Source of the DNA: Gracilaria gracilis | Taxonomy: Eukaryota; Rhodophyta; Florideophyceae; Gracilariales; Gracilariaceae | Reading direction: 5' to 3' | Assembly: GCA_030374805.1 (NCBI GenBank) | Contig: JARGSG010000031.1 | Location: forward strand, 310,001 to 374,000 | DNA length: 64,000 nt | In this document: positions 11,890 through 25,110 of the stretch, in pieces | How the letters are laid out: each line of letters starts with the position of its first letter | Position numbering within the stretch: the first letter of the stretch is position 1 | The notes under the pieces: generated by a model | Database searches by the model: none | What the model saw: the letters and a program-made list of their open reading frames with translations, nothing else | What the model was told of the DNA's origin: nothing | Made by a program: the position numbers and the translations under genes

Positions 11890-12893
11890 ATTTGGCAGCA
11901 TCGCTTTACAGTACTAACATTTAACAGTAAATACCATTGCCGACGGTAAATATGGCAACGTTGCCAGTAGTCATAAATCTGTCCACGTGAACACCAAGAA
12001 AAAAGAAACAACCAATAAGGACGTGCCATGTGGTACACGTCAGTCGCCGGATCGTACCAAAGAAGGCTCTGTAGGCAGAGCCAGTCAAAAGCAGCCATGT
12101 CTATCCGTCGACGACACCAATCACACGTCGACAGGTGGAGATCAGATTCCTGTCGTTGGGACAATTTCTGATTGTTCCTCTTCAGCCAATCAGAAGCCGG
12201 CACTTGCTACCTCTAAACCATCACTGTCCACGTTTACAGGTAGCAAGATCACAAAAAAAAGTTTTATAAGCTTCCGAGGCCTATCAGGCAACCAAGGTTA
12301 TTGAAGAATCAAACTGATTACTTACCGACTGAGGAGGATACTTACGCACCGCTGACCACCCGCCATCTCCTGCCAGGTAACCCTGCGAGTAACCGAATTG
12401 ACAAGATGCTTTGGGCTGTAAACCAGTCACGCGCAAAATGAAAGCTAATTGGACGCATTGGCCTGCCCGTGACACGGGGACGCCTCGTGCGCGTGACTGC
12501 CACCTTCACAAGTCACCCACTGTGTCGTGGACAGATCATAACTGTTCGGCCAATCATATTCGCTCGCTAGTGAGCCAATCAGGCTTCAGCGCCGCTCGCC
12601 ACTTGGGACTCGTGGAAACCGTGGACAAGTTGGAGATACCTTGCCACTTGTGCGACCTGTGGTGTGAGGAAGCTTTTGCTTACTGTCATCGCCTCCTTAC
12701 AGAGGACCATCTGCTTCGTGGTAGCGCCTACCGCGAGTACGCAAGCTTGGCCACTTTGCCCAACGGTGAGCCAATTACTTGTGTCAAGCGAACTCCAAAA
12801 GAGTCAGCTGATACAATTAGTCAAGTAATTAATAATTTCAAAGTCAAACATTGAATAAAGAACACTATTTGAATTTGAATTTAATTATTTAAA
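11890..12893 (+). other. leader of element F with two weak open frames
   Basis: About 1 kb between the LTR and gag. Frames at 11,987-12,304 (105 residues, Ser/Thr/Lys-rich) and 12,411-12,854 (147 residues, with CHLCDLWCEEAFAYC) are open. Neither matches a family I know. The second could be an extra upstream protein of F, because it ends just 40 bp before gag; this is inference. The sequence just upstream of gag is AT-rich. Confidence 0.35.
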
Positions 12894-13255
12894 ATGTCAA
12901 ATCCTCCTCAAGCTTCATTCCAACAAAGCGTGCAAGCTATTCAAGAGTTGCAGCGGCAAGTTGGACAGTTACAAAACCAATTGAATCATGGTAATAATGC
13001 ATTTATTAGTTACATTAATGGCAACCAAACCAATCAAGCCCTAAAAGTTGGAAAACCTGAAAAGTTCTTTGGAAAAAATGCTCGTAGCTGGATAAAAGGC
13101 CTTGAGAACATATTTATCATTATTACCAAAGAGCCTACCGACGAACAAAAGATAAATTGTGCCGTCAGCTATATGACTGGTGACGCCTTACAATGGTGGG
13201 AGCTAGTTACAATAGAAGGAAACAATCTTAAAACCTTTGAAGAATTTGAGGTGCA
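12894..13255 (+). pseudogene. element F gag, N-terminal piece
   Basis: Begins at an ATG (MSNPPQASFQQ). It has a Gln-rich helical start, then VGKPEKFFGKNARSWIKGLE and AVSYMTGDALQWWELV, the typical capsid-like gag core of chromodomain Ty3 elements. After FEEFE, near 13,250, the sequence changes character where element B begins. The open frame continues to 13,562 but that part does not look like gag. Confidence 0.75.
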
Positions 13256-14123
13256 GAAGCTGCGTGGGAGCATTGCCGCAATGGTGAGGGATACTGCCCG
13301 GCTGGTTCACCAGAGGACAACAGCTAGCCTGGACGAACGCTTCGGTAGGCAGCTGATGATCCTGTCGGACTCCGAAGGTTCAGAGGCTCTAGACGCAATG
13401 CCTTTAAGCGCCCGACAGCCGCCGAGAGGGGGATATTTCAGGCGCATCGGAAAGGCCATGGTGCTCCAGTTCAATCAAGCACTTCACCTTCCGGTTGGTC
13501 GCCAATCCCGGGGTCCCATCGAATCATTCGCAAGCAAAGTCTGGATGAAAAATCTTCTGTAGGAATGAAGGCAACAGGTTCCACTAGTGAGAGTGGCTGC
13601 CATATCGATCATCAAAACGACTAAGCCGAGAGTGGTGTGACAAATACAACAGAGTTCCATGCCATGATAATCATCGATAACGTGGCCGCACCCACGCAAA
13701 TTACCAGACATGCTGAGAGTGCCAGCTATGCTCGGTGGCATATCTGAGTTTGCCATCAGGTCAAAAGGCTAAGGCCTAATCAAATAAAGTAATTGCTTGA
13801 TTTTTTAAGCCTTGCCATGGTTTCGCGCGCGTGCGCTCGCGCTTAGGCCTTTCGCAGGCGACCAACAAGGCCAAAAAAGCTCAAAACGAGCGTTTTCCAG
13901 CGACTCCAAATCCGGTGTCGGCTTGCATCTGCGCGGCCTGGAAGCCGAGATACGGTCGATTCTTTGTTTTCGGCCTAAAAACTAGTTGGCAAACGGTTTC
14001 AAAAAATCGACGCCAATTCCAGTCGATTTTTTTTGTCACCGCACTCTCTGTCGCATGCCGCCCATGCGCGGGGAGGTACCCGATGGTGTTCGGCGTTAAT
14101 GAGTTATAGACTTAGAATAGCTA
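13256..14123. other. unassigned stretch at the left end of element B
   Basis: No recognised gene. It joins F gag to the chromodomain end of B. Part may be the 3' untranslated end of B, where elements A and C carry their antisense gene, but I could not find the shared antisense motifs here. 13,820-14,060 is GC-rich. Confidence 0.3.
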
Positions 14124-17100
14124 TTAGCCTGGCTGGTAACGAGGAAATACCAGATAGAATACTTTGCTTTGGCATTGATGGACACTTGGTCCATCTGTGC
14201 TACCGATCGTACGCTCCCTCTCTAAAGGCGCGCTTCGTGCGCCCTTGTTTCTTCTAATACCTGCGAATAAAGTTCTTTGGGATATGAATACGAGGTTCCC
14301 AAGAGTCCTCTGCTGGTGCGAAGCCATGCTAACGGACTTGGTACACGACATTGCCGTCGTTGTCGATACCAGTAGAGACGATGTGATCGATACATACTCC
14401 TTAGGAAAAATCTTCTCGGTAATATCTATTGCGCACAATCGAGCAAAGCCAGGAGGATGAAGATCGTCGGCAAGCACTGGACCATTATCCAGCGGAACAA
14501 ACGATTCCTCTGGAAGGTCCATCTCGTCCATCGGAGCAAAACCGTTGGTAGGCAGGTTAGCACCAATGGAGGAACCGTTCGTGCCCGCCAGACCTCCCGT
14601 AGGATCGACGCTCACAGCCTTCGGACCTGAAGTAGATACTCCATCGGTAGAAACGCTACCGTCAGGCGTACTTATAGGGCGGTCGGCCAAAACCCCCTTC
14701 GAGGATGGATCATTGGTAACGGCTCCACTACTAGAGGGAGAGTCGTTGTCTCCCGCGCTGCCGTTGGTACCAAAGGAAATGCTTCGGAAGAGAGTCCCGT
14801 ACCATTGGTTCCTGCTTGAGATACCCTTGGGGATGATGCAGATGGAGCGCGTGAGACGCGGTCAATCGCCACTGTATTCTCAAGCCCGTCTCTCTCGATC
14901 GTAACGGCGTGGGTGGACGATCGCAAAATCTTAAAGAGACCAATAGACTTCGGCAAGAGTTTCCTAGAGGCCAATTCCATTGCATCCAATGGTGTATCCA
15001 ACGGTGCCCTGTCGATGAAGACCAGCTCGCCAGTATGAAAGGTGGGGGTAAACATTACGGCTTTGTCGAAGTCCGCCTTGTACCTGAGCTGGGCTCGAGA
15101 TAGAGTAGACTTTGCCGTTCGAAGAATATCATCAATCCTTCGGCGAGCGTAGCGCCTAGCCTGCGTAGGCGTCATGCCTTCGGTGATGTCCTGACGGAAC
15201 CAAGAAGTTTTCACGTCTACAGCCAATGGCACGGGCTGCCGAGACAAGATCAGGTCGAATGGGGTAGTACCAGTGTATTTATGCCCCTGTGTATTGTAGG
15301 CATAAACCAGTGGCTCAACGTAGTCGTCCCAGTCCAATTGGTGCTCGGCGGTGTAGTGTATCAAACGGTTTGCGAGCGTCTTGTTAAACCGTTCGGCCTT
15401 TCCATTGTTTTGCGGGTGGTAAGCTGTCGTCATAACATGCTTAACACCTAAGCCAGAACAGAAGTGCGAAAAGAACTTCGACACGAACAGGTTGCCATTA
15501 TCCGTCAGAAGATACAGGGGCAGACCATAAGGATACACCCAGTGCGTAAGAAAAGCCGTAGATACGTCCGTTGCCTTAGTTTTCTTCACTGGAATCGCCC
15601 GTTTGGTCTTGGTAAACCTATTGGTTATTACCAAGATTAATTGGTTCCGATGGACGGATTTGGGCAGTGGACCCAGGATGTCTATTTCAATAAATTCCAA
15701 TGGGCCCGCCTTTGGAAATAGCTTGAGTTTAGCCTGATGGCGAGCTCGTTTCCCACGGATCTTTGCACAGGAAGCACAGGTCTTCGCTGTATTCCAAAGG
15801 TCGTTCGCCATAAACGGGTAATAGAAATGCTTCCTAAGGGTCTGATGCATTTGAGTACCACCAGGTTGACCAGCGAAGCGAGGGTAGTGAGCCAGGTTGA
15901 GAAAAAGTGCTTGTAGAGATTGAGGGATGACCTTCTGGATAGGACCGTCCAAATCGGTCAAAGTCATATAGATTTCCTTTGGTTCCCACGAGCTCGGCCT
16001 TCCCTTGGCGGAACTTATCGTTCTTCTGTGATTGAAGGGGATCTTTTAAGGTTATAGGGAGCAGCTCCTTCCGCTCTGGCACAATTTCATTAACCTCTAG
16101 GATATCTTATCCATCCAATGGGTCCTGTGGCCAGTCGATTACATATAACTCCTCAGGTTTGATATCAACATCGGTGCATACCACTAGGGCTAGCAGCAAC
16201 TCATCCTCCGGGTCTGTATCGTACCCATAAAGGTCTGGAGTTGGTATTTTGTCATCCAAGAACTGTCATCATCGCCGTCAGTAAGTATTTGACTGAGTGC
16301 ATCAGCCGATTGGTGCTTTACTTCTGGCCGGTAGGTTACATCATGATCAAATTCGGAGAGCCGTAATCTCCACCTCGCAAGCCTGCTGGACGCGTCTTTC
16401 ATGTTCAATAGCTAGCGAAGAGAATGGTGATCTGTTCTAATGGTAAATCTAACTCCCTCGAGGTAGAGCCTCAAGGTCAAAACTGCCCAAACGATGGCAA
16501 GGCATTTTTTTCGGTGCGCAGTAGTTTTGTTCAGCGCTATTTAGAGTTCAACTCTAGTAACCGATAGGTCAATAGTCCTCCGGAGATTCTTGCTTCTGTA
16601 GGAGAAAACATCCAATCTCTTCGTTGGACGCATCTGTGTCCAAAATATAAGGTTTGTCCGGCTTTGCTAAACCCAATATCGGAGGGTTGAGGAGCTTATC
16701 CTTCAAGGTTTGGAAGGATTTATAATGCTCTTCCGTTAGGCAATCAAACTCCGATGGTGTTCCCTTCTTTAGCATCTCGTTGAGGGGTGAGGAAATCTTT
16801 GAGGACCTCTCTACCAACCGGCGGTAGACATTACAGAGCCCAAGAAAGGAGCGCAGCTCAGTATGAGTTCTTGGAGGTTTCTCCTGCCGGAATGCATTCT
16901 TTGTTTTCTTGGCGACTTGAAATTTCCCGGGGTGAGCCACATGGCCTCGGTAGTCCACTGAGGCTTGGTAAAAGAAGCACTTAGGAAGCTTCAATGTTAT
17001 TCCAGCTTCACCGAGAATCCTAAGGACAGTCCTCACATGAGTGAAATGTTTGCGAACGGTGCGTGAGAAGATGATAACGTCGTCCAGATAAACCAATGCA

Positions 17101-18562
17101 AACTTCCATTTCATCCTAGACAGGATTATATCCATAGCCCGTTAAAAAGCCGCGGGTGCATACATCAAACCAAAGGGCATCCGTGTGAAACGAAACAATC
17201 TCTCGTGGGTTGTGAACGTGGTAAGGGACTTTGCGTCGTCATCCCGTGGTATCTGCCAGTAGCCCCAATTCGCATCGAGCGTCGTAAACACCGTCGATTA
17301 TCGTAAAGAATCGATGCAGTCATCCATCCTAGGGATAGGATAGCTTTTCCGTTTGGCTATCGCGTTAAGCCTTCGGTAGCCGACACAGAACCTAACGGAG
17401 CCGTCCTTTTTCGCCACGAGGACGAACGGACTTGGCCATTGGGATTCGTGCGGCCGAGCTGACTTGATGACGTTGGCTTTACGCATCTTTGCCATTTGAT
17501 CCGCCACGACCGCAAGTTCTTTTAGGCCAGTGCTATAAGGATGTTGATACACTGGTTTGGCATCCTCCTTTAGGTCGATACGATGCTTGGTGGCTCGTTT
17601 TTCTCCCGATTGGCGAGAACACATGGATTTAAATTCCCGGAGGAATTCTATAACCTTGAGACGATAGGATTCGAATTCCATTCCAAGGTTTACCTCTCCC
17701 TCCCAACTTTCGGCGTCCACGTCGGAGGCAGGGGAGAGATTATTCCAAGAGGTTTTCATTACGGCCATTGGAGCAGGCAACGCAATCGCAATGACAGCTT
17801 TTTTTGGTAAGCGTACTGGGCGATCCCGGGAATTACTCATGTTGACGAAGAAGGGAGCCTTTGGTCTACAGTCAATAATTCATTGCCCATGAGCGAAAGG
17901 TGACGCTGAATCGTCTTCGCATGATTCTGAAGAGTCACAAAACCTGCGGTTTTGCAATGAGCCAGAGCTGTGACCTGCGTCATTAGCGGTATCGTTACCG
18001 CTTTAGGTAACCGAACCTTATTGAATACGATATTCTGTCCCAGTGGAGGGCGACGTGGGTTGGCCTCGGGACCAGATTTGTGACCGATGATTGTCACAGG
18101 TCAGGTGCGGTAGAGAGACACCTTCCGGAGGGCGGGGTAGATCGCTTTTACGCAGCGGTCTATGAAAGACGTCCCAAGGAGACATTCCGCGCCTAAAATA
18201 GGACTAACGAGGAACCATGTTCGAACCTGAAGGTCACCTAATTGTACGCAAAGGGGGATACTTCCTTTAAGGTCCATAAGTCGCTTAAAAGCATCCGTAA
18301 CCTTTGGGGTCTTCTGGAGCCGCACAGAATCCCCCAAACCAAGAAGTAGAACTTTCGGATGAACCAAGTTTGAACCAGCCTTAGTGTCCAGGACGCTGGT
18401 CACGACCCGAGACCTTGAGGTAGTCAATCCATTAGTGTGTCGCACGTTATAATTCTCTTTCCTCAAGATACAAACAGGCACATCCCCTTCGGCTTTCATT
18501 TCATCACAACACCGGTTCAAACTCATTTCGTGTTGCGTTGGCTTCCGCGGTTGAGGTTCCAA
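14124..18562 (-). pseudogene. element B pol: protease, reverse transcriptase, RNase H, integrase, chromodomain
   Basis: Fossil polyprotein read right to left. Seen: protease region (18,101-18,562); RT with FVLVAKKDGSVRFC, YPIPRMDDCIDSL and the catalytic LVYLDDVIIFS (about 17,070); RNase H core YILDTDASNEEIG (about 16,630); integrase with ANDLWNTAKTCASCAKIRG, IEIDILGPLPKS, YLLTDNGN and NGKAERFNKTLANRLIHY (14,672-15,967). A chromodomain-like YQVR and DSWEP block sits near 14,300. The order is that of Ty3 pol. Multiple breaks. Confidence 0.85.
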
Positions 18563-18650
18563 GGTGAAACAGACTCGTGAGCGAGAATCTCATTACCTTT
18601 GGCAGTGAGGCTAGAATTTTCTGAGGGGCAGTTCGCCTCGCACCGCTCCT

Positions 18651-20792
18651 CTAGTTGTTTTGCGACGAAGCTTCCACCCCAGTGGCATATGCATTTCCAG
18701 TGGCCTGCACTTCCTTTGGAGCATCAATTGGCGACGCAGGTTGATCTTGAGCCTCTGGAACCGAGACAGCGTTAACCTGCGGAGCCCGATTGGGAGTTCC
18801 GAGTGATCTAGCGTATCTGGAGGTAGCAGGGGATGACATGAATCGGTGAGCCTGGGGGTTAAACATTCCTTCCGATCTTCGCGCCTGGTAGTTCTCCTTT
18901 TTTAAAGTTAGAAGTTTCTCTTTCGTTTCATTTGGCAAGAACTTCATGCAGTCACAAGGAGCAACCTTGGACAAGCATATAAAGCAAGCCTGCGGAGCGC
19001 GTTGAATGACATTTCTACGTGGCTGAATTGATGAATACCCTGGCGGACCTGAAGGAGTGGTCGTTTCAGTGCCTGTGAATGGGGTAGACGGCGGACCAGA
19101 GGGAGCCGAACCAAAGGATACAGCGAGGATGTTCCCCACATCCTCGTATAAACCTGAGGCACTACTTTCGGAGCTCTCAATGTTGGCGCGAGAAATCTTC
19201 CTGACGGGAGTCGCTCTCTCTCTCTGGTGTCGTGCTTGGGTGCTCGGCTGGAAGTTTTGTAGGTCTTGCCATATCCTTCGGCATAATTTACCAACTGCCT
19301 ATAGGAGATACCCGAGGGGTCCATATGGTGATTTCGGACGTGGGTCCTGATGGCAGGCAGCAATCCAGCGATGAAATGTTGCTTCAACAGGTTCTCGGAA
19401 AACACATTCCCACTCCTAAAGGCCTTTCTCCGAAGGTTGTCGGCGAAGTCCTTCTCGGTCATGTTAGAACTCTGCCGGTAGGATATAAATTCCTGAAGGC
19501 CATCCATGACGACGTCATCCGTCGCATAAGTCTCCAGTAGATAGTGCACAAAATCTGGGTATGACCTGAGGAGCTCCTGGTCGGTAGCGTCCATTGGATT
19601 ATTGGTCCCAGAGATCTTAGAAACCACATAGTCGTGCACTTGACCATGGAGAAAAAACTGAAAAAGGTACAGTGCCGCACCCTTGTGGACGCCGTTCTGA
19701 TCACATGCCATACGGAACAGACTGAGAAACATAAGGATTGAGATGGGGTCGGATCCCGAAAACTTTTCCGTTAAGGTTAGCTGCATCCGTTTGGCCCACC
19801 TAGCGAGCTTCCAAGCCACTGAGGTAGAATACCGCGTGGACCGATCAGCCAAGCGGTAGTTGCGATAATCTAACACTCTTCTAAAGAGTTTTTTGGTGGT
19901 TACATACGGTTTGAGGCGTCGAACAGCCGCCTCATCCGTCTCTGAGCCAATAGAATTCGTCGAATCTGAATCAAATTCGCTATCTCTGGAATTCCTACGG
20001 CTGTTGCTCTGATTCTTCGAATTCTTCCTACGGTCTCTTCTCTTCTCCCTACGTTCAGCAGTTCTCGATTCCAATGGCGGCTCTTCATATTCAGCCTCGA
20101 AACCAATGGAGTCACGAGTGCGATGTGCTCGTTTGTACCTCACAGGTGGTACATCCATTAGGCCTTCTTGCCTGGGAGGCTCTCTTCCTCTCCCTGGGTG
20201 TACTCCCGGTTGGTCTACCTGTGTTTGAATCCGACGAGGGGCTGGCAGAGCGGCTGCTACCGTTGGTTCGGAACGGGGTTGCCCTACGGATACCAACGGA
20301 TTACTTTGGATTTCGCCCACGGAGAGCTGGACGCCAGCCTGGCGTGTCACCTTACGGCGGATTCCAATGGCTAAGGAGTCCACGAAAGAGTCCAAATCCA
20401 GTACCTTTGGAAGGACACGTTCTGCCAACCGTTCGGCGTGCTCAGCGATGGCGGCTGAGACTCGTAGATCTGCAAGGGTCTCGAGTCGAGCTTCAAGCAT
20501 CTCTCGAACCCGTGGCCAAGGAAGGTCTGCGAGTCCATCGGTGTCGAAGATTTCACTTGTTTCAATGGGGTTCTGCGGACCTGCCTGTGGTGTATTGAGC
20601 TTTGAGCTGTGAGCGGTACTCGTGGAGCCGTCCTCGGAATCGGTCGGCCAGAGAAGCATCACGAGGAATCCTCTCAGGGTTGTCGACTGGAGTGAGGAGA
20701 TTAACCTGTGGCTGTAAGGGAGTACTCCCGACGATCACTCCCGTTGTATCCGGAGGGTCCGGCGATGGAAGCGGGCGGCGGGGAAATAGCAC
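18651..20792 (-). pseudogene. element B gag
   Basis: The longest frame is 18,944-20,662 (572 residues). Seen: an Arg/Asp/Ser-rich basic stretch, then a capsid-like helical core (KFSGSDPISILMFLSLFRMA, VHYLLETYATDDVV, FADNLRRKAFRSGNVFSENL) that aligns with C gag (HSFSGTDPISVLNFLQRFKTA, TEFAQKLWTKSLRCGNVF). In the overlapping frame near 18,900-19,010 is CFICLSKVAPCDCMKFLP followed by KEKLLTLKKENYQAR, matching a block in C. No ordinary CCHC zinc knuckle was seen. Frame use in the 3' part is unclear. Confidence 0.8.
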
Positions 20793-20954
20793 TGATTCGA
20801 GCCATTGGTGTGCGGGGGTCTTCTGTTGGGGGTTGATTGTTATCCATTATGGCAGTTGCTTTCAGTACCAGTCCGTCGGTAGTCCAGATCCAAAGGTAGA
20901 ATTCCGTTCGTTCGTGTTTTCCTAAGGCGCGATGTCAATCATCCGTGCGGTATT

Positions 20955-20970
20955 CTAAGTCGGGAGACCA
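20955..20970 (-). promoter_or_regulatory. element B primer-binding site
   Basis: On the minus strand reads TGGTCTCCCGACTTAG, five bases after the LTR end. The same 16 bases follow the 5' LTR of element C. The matching tRNA was not identified. Confidence 0.65.
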
Positions 20971-20975
20971 GAAAT

Positions 20976-21449
20976 TGTAGTATAGTAGCACGGGCACTGC
21001 CTACGGTGAGGAGTGTCCAATGGGCATAGAACCAACAGGAGATCACTGATAAGAAGATGCAATGGTCGGGCTCTGGCTGTCGTGCCTACAGGAAATGGCG
21101 AGCAACGTAGCGATGGCTTATAAACCTTAAACATGATGGCAATTGCCAACTAAGATGGGAAGTAGTTGCCAAGAGGGTCTTTGACTTTACCACAGGAGGG
21201 AAGGGCAGCTCGAGCACCCTAAATAACGGCTGTGAGGCGCGTCTACCTCTGAAGTGATGCACTGCAACGCGGTGCACTACGTGCACTAACTATTCTACCT
21301 AGGGTAAAAAACTATAAATCAGGATTCAGTAGACCATTTGGGGCCTGCCAACGTCTACGTGTGCCATCTGTGCACTAGCTCATATACCGCACCTGGCCGG
21401 GCAGCAATTTTATATCCAAGACACACCTCGTAGGGTACACTGTACTACA
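20976..21449 (-). repeat. element B 5' LTR
   Basis: 474 bp bounded on the minus strand by TGTAGTACAGTG and ACTATACTACA. It lies directly upstream of the primer site. No second copy is present in the window, so the ends rest on the TG/CA rule and on likeness to the C and D termini. Confidence 0.65.
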
Positions 21450-21770
21450 GTACCGACTAGAAAACATGTTGTTAGGATAATAAAATATGCTTTATATGCA
21501 AGAAGAGAGGTTGTTTTGCCAAGAACCATTATAATAATCGGTTCAGTAGAGCTTACAATCCAGAACACTAAATAAGGCACTAGCTAAAAATCGGTTAGCG
21601 CATCGATGTAATATAGAAAATGAATGCAAGGCTAATAAAAAAAGAAACAAAAAGTATAAAAAACAAAAACCATAGAGAAAGTATAAGAATATGTACTTTT
21701 CTCCCGTTTCGGAAGAAAAGATCTAAAAGATCACTTATGTTGGTCTTTAAAGGAAAAATAGATACTCAAG
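21450..21770 (+). other. element F between B and the protease
   Basis: AT-rich. A Lys/Asn-rich frame ([15 protein letters not shown], about 21,610) may be the last part of F gag. No zinc knuckle seen. Confidence 0.35.
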
Positions 21771-24700
21771 TACCACACGCATGCAATATTCTAGTGGATA
21801 GTGGTTGTGAAGAGATTTTTATCTCTAAAGAGTTTGCAGAAAAATTGAATCTGCAAATAAATGAGTCTGAGCTACAAGCTGAATTGTGGGAAGGAACTCT
21901 TGTCCCAATGAGCATCAGTTCGAATGAACTTTCTCTAAAAATTGGCCAACTATGTTTCAATATTAAACCATTTATAGTGGATATGATTTCCTTTGACGTA
22001 ATTCTAGGCAAGTCATGGTTATCAGATATAAATCCAATTGCTGATTGGAAATTGCACACAATGCTCGTCAAGGTTGGAGAAAAACTCATTACTCTGGACG
22101 CAGAAACTGGTAGGTATGGCTCATCATCCCGACCTACGTTCCTACTTACCAGTAAGAAATTCTTAAGACTTGTAAAAAAGAAAATGAAGATGGTATACCA
22201 TATTATTATCAAACCATATAGAGACAAAGTTGATCCCAAAAGTACAAAACAAAGTGAAGAAGTGGATATCAAATTACAAAAGTTATTAAATGAGTATCAA
22301 AACGGGTTTCCTAATGAGTCACCTAGCCGATTACCACCAGATCGAGAAGTAGAAATGAGAATCGATATGAAAGAAGGATCAAGTCCTAAGATGGGACCAA
22401 TCTACAAACTGTCTAAGGTAGAGCTAAGTGAAATGAAAAAACAGATAAACGAACTCTTAGCTCACGGCTTCATCAGGCCTATTATAAGTCCTTGGGGAAG
22501 CCCAGTATTATTTACCAAGAAAAAAGACGGAAGTCTTCGTATGTGCGTTGATTACCGTGCACTGAATAAACATACAATTAAGAATCAAGTCCCCCTACCC
22601 AGAATTGATGAAGTATGGGACCAAGTAGGTGGGACAAAGTACTTCTCTGCATTTGATTAACGATCGGGATATAATCAAATAAAGGTCAGAGAAGGTGATC
22701 GAAAGAAAACTGCTTTTCGTACAAGATACGAACAATTCGAATATCTAGTGACACTCTTTGGACTTACTGGACCCCCAGGATGTTTTCAGACCTATATGAA
22801 CATCTTATTCAGAGAATATTTGGATGAAGACGTACTTGTTTACTTAGACGATATACTCGTTTATAGTGGAACGAAAGAAGAGCATCTAAAACATCTACGA
22901 ACCGTATTTGAAATATTAAAGAAGAATGAACTTTATGGGAAGTTATGCAAGTGTGAATTCATGAAAAGTTCCATTGAATACTTGGGACACATTATAACTT
23001 CTGAAGGAATTAAAGTTAGTCCAAAGAAGACTGAAGCCATCAGTAATTGGGAAATACCTTCCAATATAACAGAAGTTCAAAGCTTCCTTGGATTATGCAA
23101 CTATTATAGAAGGTTTGTCAAAGACTTCTGAAAGAGAGCTGCTTCACTTTCTGACCTCACAAAGAAGAGTATTCCATTCCAATTGAAAGAAGAACAGCAG
23201 AATGCTTGTAACAATCTTAGAAGTGCGTTAAGTAACACACCAATCTTAAGATGTGCTGATCCAATGAAACCATATGAATTAACAGTGGATGCTTCTGAAA
23301 CAGGAATAGGCGCTGCAGTACCCAAATAGACGAATCAGGAAGCAGACCAGTAGCTTATACCTCTAGAAAATTATGAAGTGCCGAACAAGGTTATTCGACA
23401 CATGAAAGAGAATTATTACCTATTTTTCATGCTCTTGAAACTTGGACATCATATCTACATGGATCTAAGTTTATCACCTTAACTGATCATCACCCTCTTA
23501 AGTATTTGGAATCGCAAAAAACATTTTCCAGACAACAAGCAAAATGTGTATAGTTTATGCAAGAGTTTGATTATGAAATCAAATATCTAAAAGGAAAAGA
23601 CAGTAAAGTTGCGGACGTTTTGTCCCGCAATCACAAAGAAAAGGAAAGTTTTCTTCTGAAATCATCAGAAAACCTTTTAAACATAACCACAATTAAGATA
23701 AAAGATGACACTTTAAAGAAAATATCCGAAAGATATAAACAAGACGAATTCTTTAAAGAGGTTATCAATAAAGTGAAAGAACCATTTCACTGCAGAAACA
23801 AAAGACTATACTTCGAACAAGGTTTGTGTATCCCTGATGGAGAAATCAAGAAACAAAGCATTATTGATCATCACAATTCGTTGCTAGGAGCCCAGAGGAG
23901 AAGTCAACGTACGATAACCATAAGAAAAAGAGATTTCTTTCGGCCTGGAATGAATAAGGAAATCAAAGAGTTCGTAGGAGGTTGTCCTAGATGTCAAGCA
24001 TCTAAGAGTAGCAATCTAAAGATGACTGGACTTCTTCGTCCATTTCCTCCTCCGAATAAAAAGTGGGAAGTGATATTAATGGAATTCATTTTTGATTTGC
24101 CCAAACCAAGGATAATATGTGTTCGATGCTTGTCGTTGTAGATAAACTATCCAATAGAACCCATTTCATTGCTATGAAAAACAATGTCAACGCTAAAGAC
24201 ACTGCAGATGTGTTCTATAAAGAAATCTACAAACATCATGGATGGCCCCGCAAAATAATATCCGACAGAGATTCAAGATTCACTTGGAATTTCTGGAAGG
24301 AACTAATGACTATCTTAAAGGTGAAACTCAACCTTTCCACTGCGTTTCATCTTCAAACCGATAGACAATCGGAACGTGCTTTTCGGACATTGGAAGAAAT
24401 GTTACGATGTTTCATAACTAATACACAAAAGGATTGGGATATTTATCTCCCTGGTCTAGAGTTTGCATATAACAATTATGTTAATGAAGCCACAAAGGAA
24501 ACACCCTTTTTCCTAGAATATGGTCATCATCCAGTTACCATTTTTGATTTTCTTCACCATGATGAAATCGAAATAAGTAATGATGCAACGGTCAAATTCA
24601 TTGACAACATTAAATATGCAACTGAAGTCGCGAAATCATCGATTGAAGCCACTAATTTGAAAATGGTGGACGATATCAATATGAAACGAAAGGAACAATT

Positions 24701-25110
24701 ATTCAAAGTTTGTGATAAAGTTATGCTTTTAACCAAGAACCTAAATCTGAAAGAAGGACGTGCGAAGAAAGCATCCCCAAAATACATAGGACCGTACATG
24801 ATACGTAAGGTCCTTGCCGAAGGTCGATCATATAAATTAGAACTACCGAAGAAGCTCGAACGAATTCATCATACCTTCCATGTATTATTTTTGAACCCGT
24901 TTGTACAACCTACAAGTACTGAAAACCAGCAGAAAGATGTAACTTCCATGAAACCGGAAAAGCTCATCACGGTTTCAGACAATCGCATTGAGAAGATTCT
25001 TGACCACCGCATTCGCAGCAGTCGTCTCTAATACCTCGTTCACTATAAAAACACAGACGACACCGAGAATCAATAGGTCGATATTCAGACTCTCATCACC
25101 TTAGCTTCAC
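21620..25110 (+). pseudogene. element F pol: protease, reverse transcriptase, RNase H, integrase, start of chromodomain
   Basis: Fossil polyprotein. Seen: protease [16 protein letters not shown] with LGKSWL (21,780-22,020); RT with [27 protein letters not shown] and catalytic LVYLDDILVYS (about 22,840); GFCNYYRR-type thumb; RNase H ELTVDASETGIG (about 23,280) and LTDHHPLKYLE; integrase with a HHCC region ending GGCPRCQASKS, a MEFIFDLP core strand, IISDRDSRF and ERAFRTLEEMLRCF; GPYMIRKVL C-terminal block; and RIEKILDHRIRS of a chromodomain, where element C enters at 25,110. The sequence is AT-richer and clearly a different lineage from A, B and C. Confidence 0.88.
25106..25110 (+). repeat. target duplication left of element C (TTCAC)
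   Basis: TTCAC here and again at 35,426-35,430 directly outside the two LTRs. This proves the borders of C and that it entered F. Confidence 0.9.

Larger units (their letters stand above)
13256..21449 (-). mobile_element. Ty3/gypsy retrotransposon B, nested in F
   Basis: A minus-strand element, so its 5' end is on the right. The 5' LTR (20,976-21,449) starts TGTAGTACAGTG and ends ACTATACTACA, and the primer site follows. Gag (about 18,651-20,792), protease (18,101-18,562), RT and RNase H (about 16,190-18,097), integrase (14,672-15,967) and a chromodomain (about 14,260-14,400) follow in order. No matching 3' LTR was found; the stretch 13,256-14,120 is unassigned and the left edge is inferred from where F gag ends. 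It has perhaps ten or more breaks. It is the same lineage as C by primer site and LTR ends. Confidence 0.75.
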